Part shown: piece by piece, positions 1 to 11,084 of the stretch
Layout: each line of letters opens with the position of its first letter
How positions within the stretch are numbered: the stretch's first letter is position 1
NCBI RefSeq assembly: GCF_029784155.1
Contig: NC_073691.1
Location: forward strand, 49,210,490 to 49,274,489
Source: Uranotaenia lowii
Lineage: Eukaryota > Arthropoda > Insecta > Diptera > Culicidae
Direction of reading: 5' to 3'
DNA: 64,000 nucleotides
Program-made: the position numbers and the translations under genes
The notes under the pieces: model-generated
Seen by the model: only the letters and a program-made list of their open reading frames with translations
The model's database searches: none
Told to the model about the DNA's origin: nothing

Positions 1-275
1 ATACCTAGAATCAATCATACATTTGTACGGGAATCTATTATATTTACAATTGAATCAATTATACCACTACAGTTGAATCTATCATATTTACAGTTGAATC
101 AATCATACCACTACAGTTGAATGTATTATATTTATAGTTGAATGCCTAAAATCAATGATACAATTGTAGTTGAATCTATCATATTGACAATTGAATCAAT
201 TATACAACTACAGTTGAATCTATCATATTTACAGTTGAATCAATTATACCACTACAGTTCAATCTATTATATTTA
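1..275. repeat. Minisatellite, unit about 44 bp, left part
   Basis: Tandem imperfect repeats of two alternating half-units of about 21-23 bp. One half-unit reads GTTGAATCTATCATATTTAC and the other GTTGAATCAATTATACCACT. The array runs off the left edge of the window and resumes at 1911 with the same units, so it was one array before the 276-1910 insertion. It has no coding capacity. Confidence 0.9.
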
Positions 276-1910
276 GGAAGTGTTTTTTTTTCGCCGTCGT
301 GTTTTTCTCGTTTGTTTTCTCGCGAATTGAAAAATACTGTTAATTTATTCTATTTTGGGACTTCTTTAGCGATCGATACATTTAAAAATTTATTGAAATG
401 CATCCAAATTACTTGCATAGAAATGCAATTGGTGTTTTGTTGTGTTGGACGGATCTTGCGAGATTTCGAAATTGCAGCGCACGCGTTTTCCCCCGTCTGT
501 AAAAATCGTGTTTGTTAAATTGTTTGAAGTAGTGAAATATGTGGAATAGTGAAAAATTTCAACAGAAGCTTATAAAAAGATGACTCGTGGATGGGTCGTC
601 TTAGTTTTGGTTGGAAGTGATTCAATAGCGCATTCAAAAGTGTTTGAGAAACCGCAAGACGATACCGTGGAGAAATGAATAGGTTGTGGGATTTTCGTTT
701 GCAGTTGAGGTTAACAGAAAAATATTTTGTAAATCACAATGTCCAGAGATGAAAAGTTTGAAATTAAGAATGAAAGTGCGTGTTGAGCAATTTATATTTT
801 GAGAGCAGCTGAAAAACTCATTTTAAAAGGGACGTGAAAGCGGGAATTATTTGTGATTTAGTTTTCATTGAGCAAACGTCTTGAGGTTGTCTTGTTGCAT
901 ACCGCGGATTACTGCGATTTTGTAAATTGGTTAACTGTTTAGGACGAAAAAAGTGAGAAAACGTGTTTTTCTGGAAGGAAAGGGGTTAGTTTTTGATATT
1001 TTTTTGAATATACCTCCGGCCGAAGCAGTACCGCAGTATCATCACGAATGATGATAGTGATTCCCAACGAGAGCCAAAACCCGGTGAGCCAATTCCAATC
1101 TTTCGTCTTTATATTTTTTTCACTTATGCACTAGTTGATGGTTTTAAATGTTTGCCTTTTCATAATTTTTTTTTAATCATATAAGATTTACATTTTTAAT
1201 AAGAAAACTGAATACAATCACCTACTTTTAAAACTGAAAGTTCTTTATTTGCAGAGAGGTTTTGAAGTTATCTCACTATCAAATTCTCTTAAAAGGGTAA
1301 AATATTTGAAGAACCTTTCGAGCTCTTAACAGACCTCGATAGGCTTAATTTTCAATTAATGTTTTCGTTTCTTTTTTATTTTCAAGAGCGAGTAAAGGCG
1401 CTTTATCCTTGGTCTAAGACCAGAAATGATTGTACACTGAAATCCAAAACAGTTCAACGCAGAAAAATACAAGTAAATTTTTAAAACACTCATCGAATAT
1501 ATCCAATTTTTAAAAAGATTTTTAGTCTTAAGTTTTGTGATTTCTGTGTACCAAATAAATCATTTCCAGCCGATGAAGAGTGGGTCTAGTGATTGGTGAA
1601 GTTACTTAACATTTAGCATGTTATTTTCATCACGGATCATTTTTCTTAGCATGCTTCCAACGATCCCCTTTGAAACGTATGGTACTGGTGGTCCACGTTT
1701 CTTCCTGTTCCTGTGTTCCAGATGTCTTTCCTTCTCTGCTGGTTGGGCCTACCATTTTATATTTTTGATCATATTGATGTTTTTTTATGTTAAAATGATC
1801 AAAAACATGAACAAAGACAAGAAGAATAATAATACACGCTTATTATTCTTTGGGACTCAGACATAAGTTCTGGCTATGGAAGTACGATTAGTGATTAGTG
1901 ATTAGTGATT
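276..1910 (+). mobile_element. Retroposed insertion splitting the minisatellite
   Basis: This 1635-bp segment is flanked by a perfect 22-bp direct repeat of minisatellite sequence at 254-275 and 1911-1932. Both copies carry the same variant, TTCAATCTA instead of TTGAATCTA, as expected of a target-site duplication. The right end has three to four GATTAGT units (about 1888-1910), resembling the short tandem tail of many non-LTR retrotransposons; a plus-strand orientation is inferred from this tail. The left end is T-rich and UTR-like. I see no long reading frame and no reverse transcriptase motif. It may be an internally deleted LINE (5' and 3' UTR joined) or a non-autonomous retroposon. The clade is not recognised. 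Confidence 0.7.
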
Positions 1911-2400
1911 ACAGTTCAATCTATTATATTTATAGTTGAATGCCTAAAATCAATGATACAATTGTAGTTGAATCTATCATATTGACATTAAAAGGTCCTT
2001 AATAAATATTATTATTATTATTATTATTATTATCATATTGACAATTGAATCAATTATACCACTACAGTTGAATCTATCATATTTACAGTTGAATCAATTA
2101 TACCCCTACAGTTGAATCTATTATATTTACAGTTGAATGCCTATAATCAATCATACAATTGTAATTGAATCTACCATATTTACAGTTGAATCAATTATAC
2201 CATTACAATTGAATCTATTATATTCATAGTTGATTGCATAAGGTCAATCAGCAGTTTGTAGTTGAATCTATTGTATTTATAGTTGAATGCATAAAATAAA
2301 TCATGCAGTTGAATGCAGTATATTGATAGTTGATTGCGTAAGGACAATTATAAGTTTGTAGTTGAATCTATTATATAAGTAGTTGAATGCGAAAAATTCA
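1911..2400. repeat. Minisatellite, unit about 44 bp, right part
   Basis: Continuation of the array at 1-275 with the same alternating half-units, becoming degenerate after about 2220. It contains the 45-bp insertion stub at 1987-2031. Confidence 0.88.
1987..2031 (+). mobile_element. Extremely 5'-truncated retrotransposon stub with (TTA)n tail
   Basis: A 45-bp foreign segment within the minisatellite. It begins ATTAAAAGGTCCTTAATAAA and ends in a run of TTA trinucleotides. It is bounded by the direct repeat ATCATATTGAC at 1976-1986 and 2032-2042. A short 3' end plus trinucleotide tail and an 11-bp target duplication fit a severely 5'-truncated non-LTR insertion. Confidence 0.7.
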
Positions 2401-2797
2401 ACTGCATTTCGATTATTGGTATAACAAGCTGAAATAATTGAAACAACTGTCGTCTTTTTTCTCCGTGTAGCGAAGTCTATCATCAGCAATTCCTTTCTTA
2501 TCTAGGGCATAGGTAATATCGTTATGCATAAGCGCAGTTTCTGTACTGTGCGAAGGGCGAAAACCCGATTCAAATTCGTAAAGTATATTGGCTTGATTCG
2601 AATACTCTGCTATTTGTCAATGTTGGCAATCCTGATCGTGAGCAGCGGCAAACCTGAACCAATCGACCATTTGTGGGCTCCATTGAATCCCGAGTCGATG
2701 GGTGGTGATCAGGGTTGCCAGATCTACTGAATTCTCCGTAGATATTCTTTAATTTCTACGAAGCTACGGATCTCGAAATATATGGATTGTCAAATTA
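2401..2797. other. Non-coding stretch before D,D37E copy 1
   Basis: No gene is supported. Sequence around 2713-2790 begins GGGTTGCCAGATCTACTGAA and has weak internal inverted repeats, so it may be one end of an old MITE cut by the mariner insertion. The partner end was not found. Confidence 0.4.
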
Positions 2798-4094
2798 AAG
2801 GGTGAAACGGTAAAAATTTGGTCAAGGGAAAACGCGTGTAAATCGGTGAAATCGTTTATTTAAAAAATCAAATTAAATTTCTTTTTCAAGTTTAATAAGT
2901 ATAAAATTCAGGAAAAATATTCAGCTAGGCTTCTGCTTTTCCAAATCCGAATTGCCGGGCCTTACGCTTAACCTCTGCCATCGGATTTTATACAGCCACC
3001 TTGTCCACCTTCTTCGCCGCAGAAAGCCAGTTTGCCTTGAACTGCTGCTCGTCTTTAGCAGTTTTTTTTGGTCTTCTTTAGGTTCCGCTTGACAATAGCC
3101 CAATATTTCTCAATTGGGCGGAGCTCTGGCGTGTTGACAGGGTTCTTGTCCTTGGGAACCACCTGCACGTTGTTGGTGGCGTACCACTCCATGGCCTTTT
3201 TACCGTAATGGCAAGATGCCAAATCAGGCCAAAACAGTACGGAACAACCGTGTTTCTTCAGGAAAGGCAGCAGACGTTTATTCAAACACTCTTTCACGTA
3301 AATTTCTTGGTTGACAGTCCCGGAAGCTATGAAAATGCTGTTTTTCAAGCCACAGGTACAGATGGCTTGCCAAACCAGATATTTCTTCGCGAACTTTGAC
3401 AGTTTCATGTGCTTGAAAATATCTCCTACTTTTTCCCTTCTTTTTGCCGTATAAAACTCCTGTCCCGGATGCTGCTTGTAGTCGTCTTTGACATCGGTTT
3501 CGTCGTCCATTACCACGCAGTCAAACTTCGTCAGCATCGTCGTGTACAGCCTCCGGGATCGCGCTTTGGCCGTCGTATTTTTTTTATCATCGCGATTTGG
3601 AGTCACTACCTTTTTGTAAGTCGATAGTCCGGCTCGTTTTTTGGCTCGATGCACGGTTGTAGGCGATACACCCAGCTTATTTGCGGCATCTCGTAGAGAG
3701 AGGTTAGGGTTTCGCTTGACACTACCGGCAACTCTCTTTGTCGTCTCAGCGGCATCGGGTTTTCGAATTCCCCCCGATCCAGACTTCCTTGCTGTCGACA
3801 AACGTTCCCCAAACACTTTAATTACATTAGTAACGGTTGAATTTGCAACTTTTACCTATTTTGACAGCTTTGCGTGCGAGTAGCTCTGATTTTCGATGCG
3901 CGAGCAAAATTTTGATTCGCTCCTCTTCTTCCTTGGAAGGCATTTTGACAACTGAAGAGTGAATTCCAAAATCAAAATAGGAGCAACATTCTACACACAC
4001 ACCTTCAAAATGAGGGGTGTTCAGGTTTTTTAAATGCAAAATTGAAAGAAATACGTCAAGTTGATATGTACCAAATTTTGACCGTATCACCCTT
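2798..4094 (-). mobile_element. Tc1/mariner-superfamily element, D,D37E type, copy 1
   Basis: A 1297-bp element flanked by TA at 2796-2797 and 4095-4096. Its terminal inverted repeats of about 25-28 bp begin AAGGGTGAAACGG at the left and, read inward, AAGGGTGATACGG at the right, with a couple of mismatches. It is closely similar over its whole length to copy 2 at 23163-24462. The single transposase frame on the minus strand is broken. The TA target and DDE transposase place it in IS630-Tc1-mariner. Confidence 0.93.
2925..3943 (-). pseudogene. D,D37E mariner-like transposase, frameshifted (copy 1)
   Basis: Transposase of the cut-and-paste element. The start is taken at MPSKEEEERI (ATG at 3943), as in copy 2. 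The N-terminal part carries helix-turn-helix type DNA-binding segments (NPNLSLRDAANKLGVSPTTV). The catalytic part shows MDDETDVK, FWPDLASCHYGKKAMEWY and ELRPIEKYW. There are 37 residues between the second Asp (WPD) and the Glu (PIE), the D,D37E spacing. Two lesions are visible. A 2-bp deletion near codon 17 (GCATCGAAAA against GCATCGCGAAAA in copy 2) shifts the frame. An extra A in the A-run at 3062-3069 (8 A on the coding strand) shifts the C-terminus, which otherwise reads on to a stop at 2925-2927. Intact length would be about 339 residues. It is not functional as it stands. Confidence 0.9.
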
Positions 4095-4096
4095 TA

Positions 4097-4640
4097 AATT
4101 ACACTATATCATCACATCAAGTGCAATTTTACATTATAAAAGCCCTGCGAGTGCTATGTTGCATCACATTAGAACAAAACCACTCTTTTAGAATGCAACC
4201 ATCATTTTATCAGCTTTGCACACTGCTTTTGAAATGCAAAAATGCTCTAAATTAGGATGACAAATTGTATATTTTTTAAGCATTAAACTGGCATCACAAA
4301 AGCTTGCTCTAATGTTTTTAAGCACTATGTAAGCACTACAGTGGCATTAGGCCATAGCACATAAGCATTGATTAATGCCAAATTATGTAAATTTAGGGCA
4401 CTAGTTGCCAGAAATTTGATGCAAATACGACTTTTTTCATAGTTTTAACACGGATCTGATAGGTCTCCAAGCAGAGTTACTGAGAAACGTCCGAGCTATG
4501 GATGTCATGAGTTCGATTCCAGGTCATCTTCATCTAAAAAATAAAAAAAGAAATCATGAAGAAATTTCATCCCGAGAGATCAGTATCATTGTAAAAAATG
4601 GAGCCAAACAAAAATCTAAATTCGAACCTCATTCGAACGT
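4097..4640. other. AT-rich non-coding stretch with recurring GCAT/GCAC words
   Basis: No gene seen. The segment 4110-4440 is unusually rich in short words such as GCATTA, GCATCA and GCACTA, probably an old degenerate repeat. A B-box-like GAGTTCGATTCC lies near 4511, but no matching A box was found. Confidence 0.4.
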
Positions 4641-4659
4641 CATTAGCTCAATGGTAAGC

Positions 4660-4914
4660 CTTAAACCCTGGTTTAATAGGTTGGAGCTGAGCCGGGATTT
4701 TATCGGTATATTTTCCCGTCTCAGTTCCAAACGTTTTTCCTTATACGCTGTACTCTACCGTTTTGAAATTAATGGTATTAATTTGTGTACTTACTGTGAA
4801 GGTTACCATGACATCGAGCATACTGTTAAGTCGTGTGAGGTCCATCTTGTTCGCCAGAACGAATTTATAAGACTCCCGTCGGGCGCGAGGAAAAACCACC
4901 TAACGTTCCTGTGA
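4660..4914 (+). pseudogene. C-terminal fragment of a non-LTR retrotransposon polyprotein
   Basis: The 3' half of an open frame ending at 4914 reads like the C-terminus of I/R1/LOA-group ORF2 proteins. A WFNRLELSRD segment is followed by FSRLSSKRFSLYAVLYRFEI and then a Cys/His knuckle, CTYCEGYHDIEHTVKSC (C-X2-C-X7-H-X4-C). No reverse transcriptase core is present upstream, so this is a 5'-truncated remnant. The upstream part of the same frame (4498-4655) shows no family resemblance and is probably open by chance. AATAAA at about 4986 could be the original polyadenylation signal. Confidence 0.6.
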
Positions 4915-7029
4915 GAGACGTGCGTGCTGTGTAAAACTTGGACTACATGTTTGAAATCTACCTTATGTTGCTGTTTATTGCTGACAATAAATTCTTTTCT
5001 AAAAATCCGTTTTGTTCAATTCTAAAGTAAAATTCTTGGAAACATTATTGTGGTCCACCAATATTTGTAGATGCTTTGACAAGACTCAAAAATATCACCT
5101 CTTACCTTCATAAATTGAATCAGATCCTCATAATTAATTATTTCCACTCCACAAACGGGATCCTCGCCCTTCAAGATAAATGCCCGCCAATTCACCCGAA
5201 ATTCATCATCGTCAATCGCTTTTTGCTACCAAGTGATGCGTAAAACTTTGCCCAGAAAGAGTATCATTTCGGCCAGCAGAACAGTTGCGTGTTGTTATCG
5301 CTTTTCGTTTTCCAGAGGCCTTCGAAAGGGCGTAACTGGTAGGAACGTTCTTTCTGGAAAGCTGTCAAATTATCACGCCTTTTAATCCATCATATGCCTC
5401 TCTTGTCGGAAAGTGATCCCGAAATGAAATCATTTCTCTTGGACCAGAACCACCAGAACCAGAAACCGACAGAAACCGGGAGCACCTTTTCACGCCTCAG
5501 TGCTAAGGACGAACTTACCGAACAACAAAAACCATTTCCCTCGTCCAAATTATTTGTGGTCTGGTAATTGGAAGTACTAGTTGAGAAATTGGAATATTAA
5601 TAACCAAAATCCCGCAAAATGAGTTCGGTGGCAAGGATTTGTTATTTTTAACTAGTTTTTTTTTTGTTTTGTTTCTGTTTCTTCATGACACTTGGTTTGG
5701 GATCAACCACGTGCTTGCCCGATCAAAGTAAGTAAGAAAAAGAAGTGGTTTTCACAGGGTGGCAACGTGAAAGTGATACAATTTGTTTAATGCATAAAAT
5801 TCAAACTTCTAGTTATTTCTCTTAGAAATTGTTGAAACACACTCGCGACGACCGAACAGTGATGTTTACTCCGTCGCGATTATTGTAGACTGACAAACCG
5901 CGTGACAAATGTAAACAATAACAGAGAGTTGCTAGTGAGAAAGAACGTCAGAACGTCGCTTTTGTTCTAATACCGTGTTTTCTCCCCTCGATCAGTGGTC
6001 CACCGTACCCGACAAAAACAAACACAAACTGCCGCCAGTGTATTGCTACCTCACTCACTCACACGCTCTCTCGCAACACTGACAAAATTTTCGGGGCAAC
6101 ACCGCCCGATGGCAGTGCAACACCAGGTCAAAACCAGTGCAACACCGTCCGAATAAACAAACAGTTTGACAGCACCTAGTGGTGCATCAGTGCAACACTA
6201 GTGGATGCCTCGGCATAAACAAATACGGTATAAGAATCGACGAAGAGTGAATTCGTAGTGTTCACTGGAATAGTTGCCAGGTGAACAGCAAAGAAATCAT
6301 AAGGGAAGTATTGCCAACGGATGGATAATCCGACATATCAATCACTAGTGTAACCTGACCTTTTCATAAGACTTGACGAGAATAAAAATAATTATGTCAT
6401 CAGTTTCCGATACAAAATAGTATAACATCTTTTTGATATCACAACAGGAATCAACAATATCATCTTTAAATAGTATAATTATAAACAAACTACTTGAGTT
6501 CAATTTTTCACCTAGGTGTTTGATGGCGGCTCTTATGTAGATCTCGGTTTCTGTTAAAGGCGCATGCAGGTCACAATAATTAATGAATAAAAATTTTTCA
6601 CCGGTACTTTTTAAACGGTTTTTAACTTATTGAGTTTTTTCGATGAGTGAAGCTACTTTTTAAAATTTACGTAACGTTTCGGCCTACTTTTCTTCACCTA
6701 TCATCAAACGTAAAAAATAAAGCAGCACAAATTTACTCAGTTCGGCTGCTTGTCGGTTTGTTTACTCTGAAAACAACATCAAAGAAGCAAATAATCGTGT
6801 TCATGGAGCCTTCACTCATAGAAGAGGTTGCAAAAATCCAATGCCTATTTACCAAATCTTTTTGCCGAAAATACGCTGAAAGGTGTACTGTACCAAAGAT
6901 TATATGATTGGAAAAGCACAACTGGCAAAAAGACTCGAGCTTCCAAGCAGAATGATGCATGACCACTACATTCAAGCAAATCAAGAAAAAAAAAACATTT
7001 TATGGGATTTTCATCCTATTGGATAATTC
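4915..7029. other. Non-coding stretch, no gene recognised
   Basis: Mixed composition. The section 5830-6240 is less AT-rich and has a cluster of GTGCAACAC words (about 6114-6205). The open frames here are short, overlapping on both strands and without recognisable motifs. Nothing else is supported. Confidence 0.4.
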
Positions 7030-7130
7030 ATCAAAAAAAAAGTGAGAATCGAACTCACTGCAACATCTCATCTCGGCTTGCCAGTCCGATATCTTACCCA
7101 GTGCACTATCTGAGTCGGTTAGCAAACGAA
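7030..7130 (-). mobile_element. tRNA-derived SINE head
   Basis: On the minus strand an A-box-like TAGTGCACTGGGTAAG is followed about 45 bases later by a B-box-like GAGTTCGATTCTC, the split Pol III promoter of a tRNA-derived SINE. A-rich tracts follow. No acceptor-stem pairing was found, so it is not a real tRNA gene. It resembles the copy at about 14945. Confidence 0.55.
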
Positions 7131-7291
7131 GAATGATTGTCATTGCATTTCTTCCAACGCCGATTACCAAAAAAAAAAGAAATCCTTTAAACAATGTATA
7201 AACGTATCTATGGTGTTTGTGCATTTAATACTTTTCGTCCCGCTATAGTGAAAACTATAGAATATGTTGTTTCTAAAATCCGCTCGATTTT

Positions 7292-7307
7292 GACACCTAC
7301 CTACCTA
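7292..7307 (-). repeat. (TAGG)n tail of the RTE-like element
   Basis: On the minus strand the element ends TTAGGTAGGTAGGTGTCA. Short tandem-repeat tails instead of poly-A are typical of RTE-clade retrotransposons. Confidence 0.7.
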
Positions 7308-8471
7308 AGGGTCCAGCGCCGATTGACCGGCGCATAGGGCTGAGATAAAAGATCTCCACTGCTGGCGATCCGGAGCCAGCGTCTTCACTTGCTGCCAGCC
7401 AAGGTTCTCGTCAACTGTGCGGATTTCAGCGGCTAGACTTCGCCGCCACGAGCTTTTGGGCCTGCCTCTTCTTCGATGCCCATCTGGATTCCAGTCAAGC
7501 GCCTCTCTGCAAATCTCGTTTTCATCTCTTCGCAGCGTGTGCCCAATCCATCTCCACTTACGTTCCCGAATCTCGATTTCTAGCGCCTTTTGATGACACC
7601 GGCAATGAAGTTCAACGTTTGAGATCCAGTTGCCAGGCCACCAAGCGCGGATGATGTTCCGCAGGCAGCGATTCACAAAAACTTGCAGTTTTCGCGTCGT
7701 CACCGCATATGTGCACCAAGTTTCACACCCGTACAGCAATACGGATTTGACGTTTGAGTTGAAGATTCGGATCTTAGTTCGTAGAGAGATCTGGCGTGAC
7801 CGCCAGATGTTTCGGAGACTCGCAAACGCAAATCGGGCTTTTCTGATCCGGGTTTCGATGTCCTTCTTGGTACCACCATCAGGCGTAATCTGGCTACCAA
7901 GATACTGGAAGCACTGCCACTCCACTGCCTCAACCCGTTGTCCAGCTACCACGAAATTGGAACGATTTTCTGTGTTGATTTCCATCGACTTGGTCTTTCC
8001 GACATTGATTTTGAGACCTGCTGCCTTGGAGCTTTCGGTGAGGTCGTCGAGTTTGCTCTGCATGTCTTGTTGTGTTTGGGCGAGCAAAACAATATCGTCT
8101 GCCAGGTCAAGGTCATTCAGTTGCTCCATGGTTGAAGGATTCCACGGCAATCCTCGGTTTGGTCTACAGTCAATCGATCCAGTCAAGATCTCATCCATTA
8201 CGATGAGAAAAAGCAGCGGTGACAAAATACATCCTTGTCTCACTCCAGCAGTTACCGGGATTGGTTCGGACAAGACACCGTCGTGCAAGACCTTGCACGA
8301 AAATGCCTCGTACTGTGCTTCGATGAGATGGACTAGTTTCTCTGGGACCCCTCGTCGTCTAAGAGCAGCCCAGATGTTTTCGTGGTTCAGTCGGTCAAAT
8401 GCTTTTTCGAAATCAACGAACACCAGCAGAAGAGAGTCCTGGAATTCGTTGATTTGTTCCAGTATTATTCG
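7305..8471 (-). pseudogene. RTE-like non-LTR retrotransposon, 5'-truncated reverse transcriptase
   Basis: The frame of 388 codons has no internal stop. It starts inside the reverse transcriptase: IILEQINEFQDSLLLV, then motif A FVDFEKAFDRL, motif B VRQGCILSPLLF and motif C LADDIVLL. The thumb and C-terminal region follows, with YLGSQITPDGG, LLYGCETW, RWIGHTLRRDE and RRRGRPKSSWRR. That C-terminal pattern is usual in RTE-group and related elements. A stop codon (TGA) lies immediately upstream at 8472-8474, where homology ends, so the endonuclease is lost through 5' truncation. The stop codon TAG at 7305-7307 lies in the terminal TAGG repeats, so almost no 3' UTR exists. The fragment cannot move by itself. 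The clade call is by motif recognition. Confidence 0.85.
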
Positions 8472-8474
8472 TCA

Positions 8475-9848
8475 CATGTACAAATATTTAATTTTGCCAA
8501 AATCGAATGTTGCCAAAAACGAACGAGGTCTGTACTACAATTCTTGAACCTGTTCGTAAAAATCCAACACTAATTTCTTTACTCAATTTCTGCTCCAAAG
8601 AGTATTTTAATGAAGAAGTTATAATAGTAATTTCAATCGTCACAGTACGAAAGATTTATTACTTTACGATGCATCCCTTCCGGATCTCTATTTTTTTTAA
8701 AGCAGGATCCTCAACCTGAATGAGCTTATTACTGTTGTTTCTTTGTCTCATCCCAGGTGTCCATCGAAGGGAAACTTCAACGACATGGCACATTAAACGA
8801 TTAAAACGTTCCTCCGCCAGCCTTGGTTCCTTGACATCGCTGCTCCTTGAGTAGGAGACAGGATCCAGGGGTGGCAATCTTCCATCTTCCGCTTCAAGTT
8901 GATCCCGACCGAGCCTCGCCCGAAGCTAAATACAAATATGAATTTGTGAAGAGTGACGAAGGTGACGAACAAAGGTTTTTACTGCCCATCTTCCGACAAA
9001 ATTCGCAGCCCTCACGTAAGCAGGATAATAACGAAATTAAAATCGTTTGGTTTTTATTATTTTGGCGTTTCTTTTTTTTTCGATCTCCTTGCATTTCTAC
9101 ATTTGAATCCAAATGAATCCAAATGGAAGAAGAAATCGCTCCGTGGCGGCGAGTTGTAACAATTCATTAAACCGATTAAATGTTATGGAAATGGCGTTGT
9201 TGGTGGAACCCGAAGCCAAGAAAGAGAATGAGTAAGTTTTATGAGAAATCGCAGGCTTCAGAAGTTCTTCATCTTCTCAGGTTAGCAGGTTTTTTCAGCT
9301 TCTTATGTCGTGTTTGCTTCCGGTGCGATGGGAGAGGTAATCGGACCGGGGTGTTTTAGCTCCAAAGATGTAATTGTTTCACATCCTGAATAATATCATT
9401 TTGTGATTTTTTTTCCCCTGTTTTCTTTGTGGAGGCAAATGAGCGAATACACAGGAGTTAGTTTGTGGGAGGTACACTCGAAATAAAGAACGAATCTTAA
9501 ATTTAAGTTTATTATTTCTTCGTTCAAATGTCATTTGAAATTTGACGTTGAAAATGGCTTAATTTGAAACTTTAAATATGTGTTGGTACTAGAATATTAG
9601 GTATTTCTAAAATAAAATCAACTATAAAATAATTTGAAAATTTATCGGTTTCTCTTTGTTTTTGATGATCACAGCAAGAAGATTATATTTTTTCAGCCAT
9701 GCTTCATAAACAGATTAAATTTTGTTTCTTTTTATTTTGATGATCAAACTTTGAGGAAATAGAAAAATCTTTATTTTCAACTGAATGAAGCTCTCCAACT
9801 ACATTGTTAATATTAGCCGCGAATGTCAATGTCAATTGCACCCACACA
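8475..9848. other. Non-coding stretch, no gene recognised
   Basis: The sequence 8690-9000 is less AT-rich, and short frames exist on both strands without family resemblance. The remainder is AT-rich. I see no TIRs, RNA gene or clear regulatory element. Confidence 0.4.
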
Positions 9849-10050
9849 GTATAAAAGTTACAAATTAGGTCTCCAATAGCCTTCAGTGAACTCAAAGTTC
9901 CAAGAAATTCCTCAAATAGACTATTTGTGACATGTCAATCGCATCATTCAGAATAAAAGTTTCAAATTGGGTCTCAAATAGCCTTCTATGGACTCGAGGT
10001 TCCAAAAAGTTCCTCAAATAGCCTTCTTTGAGACATGTCCGCCATTTCAT
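9849..10050. repeat. Imperfect direct repeat, period about 103 bp
   Basis: Two diverged tandem units each contain, in order, ATAAAAGTT-CAAATT, GGTCTC-AATAGCCTTC, AGTTCC and TTCCTCAAATAG, then GACATGTC. The first starts near 9850 and the second near 9953. Origin unknown. Confidence 0.65.
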
Positions 10051-10804
10051 GAATATGAAATGTAAACGAACATTACAAAAGGGCATATTATAAATAAATC
10101 ATTTTTTGGAGCTTGGAAATTGTTTAAATGTATATTTTATATAGAAAATTCAACCCCGAACAATTTAAAGCTAACTCGCAGATGATTGTTTTTGAAAAGA
10201 GTAAATATTTTGACTTTATAAAATTTCGTCAAATTGTATTTACTTACCTATTAAATTCATTAATTAAATTTCAAGATAAACTCAATTTGTATAGTTTTAA
10301 TCTAAACAGTGATAAACATGGAATTCCATATTTTTTTTAAACCGATATTATTTTAACCGATGATTGATTTATATGCCGTTTCGTATTGTTTCTTAGTAAT
10401 AATCAACATGCGTCTTTGCTGCTGGCCGCTGGCTGCCCTTGCGAGTATTCTAGGAAGCTTATAACCACTTCGAAAGCGTGGCGTCGTGGCAGCGTATTTG
10501 GCTATTATCTCGGAGGATGGGGTTGAAATCTGGTACCAGGACTAATTTTTTCCATAAGGTTGTTTGCTTGAGTAAGCGAATCAAATAATTGTGTAGCAGA
10601 ACTGGCGTGTGTGCTGGCATGTATCGAACAAAGTTTAAAAAAAAGCAATTAAGTAAGGTCAATTGAGAGAGATGATGGGTGGAATAAAGATGGATGCCGA
10701 GAAACCGGTAGCACCACATGGGCTGATGGTGACCAAAGTAAGAGAGGAGAGGAGAATTATTTTTTTGTTTTCGCTGATTAATCGTTTACTTGTGGGCTGA
10801 ATAG
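10051..10804. other. Non-coding stretch, no gene recognised
   Basis: AT-rich up to about 10390, then a less AT-rich segment to about 10740. Short frames only; nothing supported. Confidence 0.4.
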
Positions 10805-10930
10805 AAGGGCGTTCAAATTTGTAATGGAACTTCAAAGTTTCAATAAGAACTTAAATTTTGGGCTGAATAAAAGGAACTTCAGCACATTGGTTATGCTGAA
10901 TAAGCTGTGTTCGACCTTTTTAACGAGACT
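10805..10930 (-). repeat. Dispersed repeat related to 29886-30070
   Basis: It contains AAGAACTTAAATTTTGGGCT, the reverse complement of AGCCCAAAATTTAAGTTCTT at about 29958-29977, within a wider zone of similarity. It is therefore a repeat family in opposite orientation at the two sites. The family is unclassified; its other member follows a SINE-like head. Confidence 0.5.
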
Positions 10931-11084
10931 TTTGGTTGCTTTGTCGTAAAGTTTAATGTAGCATAAATGTTAATTTTTTCAGCGTAAAAATTGAGTTTTG
11001 AATGTAATTCAGGGCTGTCTATTCTTTGTATGTGCATTTACAAATGCAATTTGGGAAAATTCTCAGCGTTTACTGAGAGATTCT

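Noticed and set aside
1021..1600. Possible exon-intron structure (CCGGTGAGCC donor, TTATTTGCAG and TCATTTCCAG acceptors)
   Set aside because: No coding frame joins across these sites, and the segment lies inside a retroposed insertion.
1618..1866. 82-codon frame near the 3' end of the inserted element
   Set aside because: Hydrophobic and low complexity, with no family resemblance; it overlaps the element's probable 3' UTR.
4470..4525. tRNA-like head at a B-box match (GAGTTCGATTCC)
   Set aside because: No A-box match at the expected distance and no second copy.
6660..6720. Second hammerhead-like motif (reverse strand GGCCGAAACGTTACG)
   Set aside because: Only the GAAAC part is present; there is no CTGATGA with a matching stem.
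7630..8547. 305-codon plus-strand frame
   Set aside because: It is the antisense shadow of the RTE-like reverse transcriptase, which has clear motifs on the minus strand.
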